NCBI GenBank assembly: GCA_037046735.1
Contig: JBAOHC010000019.1
Coordinates: 62,001-126,000, forward strand
Direction: 5' to 3'
From: JADKAV01 sp037046735
Lineage (GTDB): Bacteria; Actinomycetota; Actinomycetes; S36-B12; UBA10799
Length of the DNA stretch: 64,000 nt
The notes under the pieces are model-generated. The model had not been told where the DNA came from and ran no database searches. It worked only from the letters and a program-made list of their open reading frames with translations. Shown here in pieces: positions 63,904-64,000 of the stretch; the stretch's first letter is position 1, and each line of letters starts with the position of its first letter. The position numbers and the translations under genes are program-made.

Positions 63904-64000
63904 GTGGCCGATGTCGCGCGGGTCGCGGTGGAGTCCCCGCTGCCGCACCTGGATCGGCTGTTCGACTTCTCGATCCCGCAGCCCCTGGACGATGTTGCCC
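63904..64000 (+). CDS. priA: Primosomal protein N' PriA, N-terminal fragment
   Basis: Starts with GTG 63904 directly after the metK TAA. The 32 residues in the window (ADVARVAVESPLPHLDRLFD, then FSIPQPLDD) match the actinobacterial PriA N-terminus, and metK-priA is a known gene pair. The helicase domain lies beyond the window, so this rests on the N-terminus and context. Confidence 0.75.
   Translation, partial: MADVARVAVESPLPHLDRLFDFSIPQPLDDVA

Overview
The window is a GC-rich bacterial chromosome segment that reads as an actinobacterium. Typical signs are the amt-glnK-glnD block, the order rnhB-DUF2469-dprA-xerC-whiG-rpsB-tsf-pyrH, the tig-clpP1-clpP2-clpX block, and valS-folC-DUF4233-ndk-mreBCD-pbp2-rodA followed by a TIGR03960/DUF2344 pair. 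GTG starts are frequent, and many mRNAs appear leaderless, with a TANNNT -10 box about 6 nt before the start codon. mreBCD, pbp2 and rodA suggest a rod-shaped cell. I cannot name the species from sequence alone.

Layout. 1-4.8 kb: end of ftsY, then a nitrogen-control operon (ammonium channel, PII protein, GlnD) behind a sequence matching the GlnR box. 5.2-11.7 kb: SRP and translation genes (ffh, rpsP, KH protein, rimM, trmD, rplS, lepB, rnhB), interrupted between trmD and rplS by eight near-identical 82-bp tandem units. 11.7-17.9 kb: DUF2469, dprA, xerC, whiG-type sigma factor, an M23 peptidase on the other strand, then rpsB-tsf-pyrH. 18.0-20.4 kb: feoA-feoB-feoC iron uptake behind a nested palindrome. 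20.4-23.8 kb: a reverse-strand operon that looks like sulfane-sulfur (persulfide) detoxification, with a 38-residue six-cysteine protein, rhodanese, metallo-beta-lactamase/rhodanese fusion, rhodanese and TauE-type permease joined by 4-bp or shorter overlaps, facing an AhpD-like gene across a CsoR/CstR-type palindrome.

23.9-36.9 kb: an accessory stretch (SSB, EttA, thioesterase, PAS-GGDEF, SDR-DUF2867, globin, MscS, LapA-like, amidase, 4-alpha-glucanotransferase, PepN). Five of these genes need removal of a single base to read through, which points either to local assembly errors or to real gene decay. 36.9-40.4 kb: rpiA, small proteins including a bacterial acyl-CoA-binding protein, a methyltransferase, an ankyrin lipoprotein, and divergent tRNA-Gly and tRNA-Pro genes. 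40.4-44.9 kb: trigger factor and Clp protease. 44.9-49 kb: secreted and metabolic accessory genes with a MarR operator. 49-64 kb: valS on the reverse strand, then folC to rodA, two radical-SAM-linked genes, metK and the beginning of priA.

The main non-gene signals are the 82-bp tandem array, a roughly 60-bp palindromic repeat family with four intergenic copies (about 5.0, 15.1, 40.0 and 62.6 kb), and several operator-like palindromes. Two genes (rimM and the tauE-like gene) fit best with CTG start codons inside CTGA overlaps.
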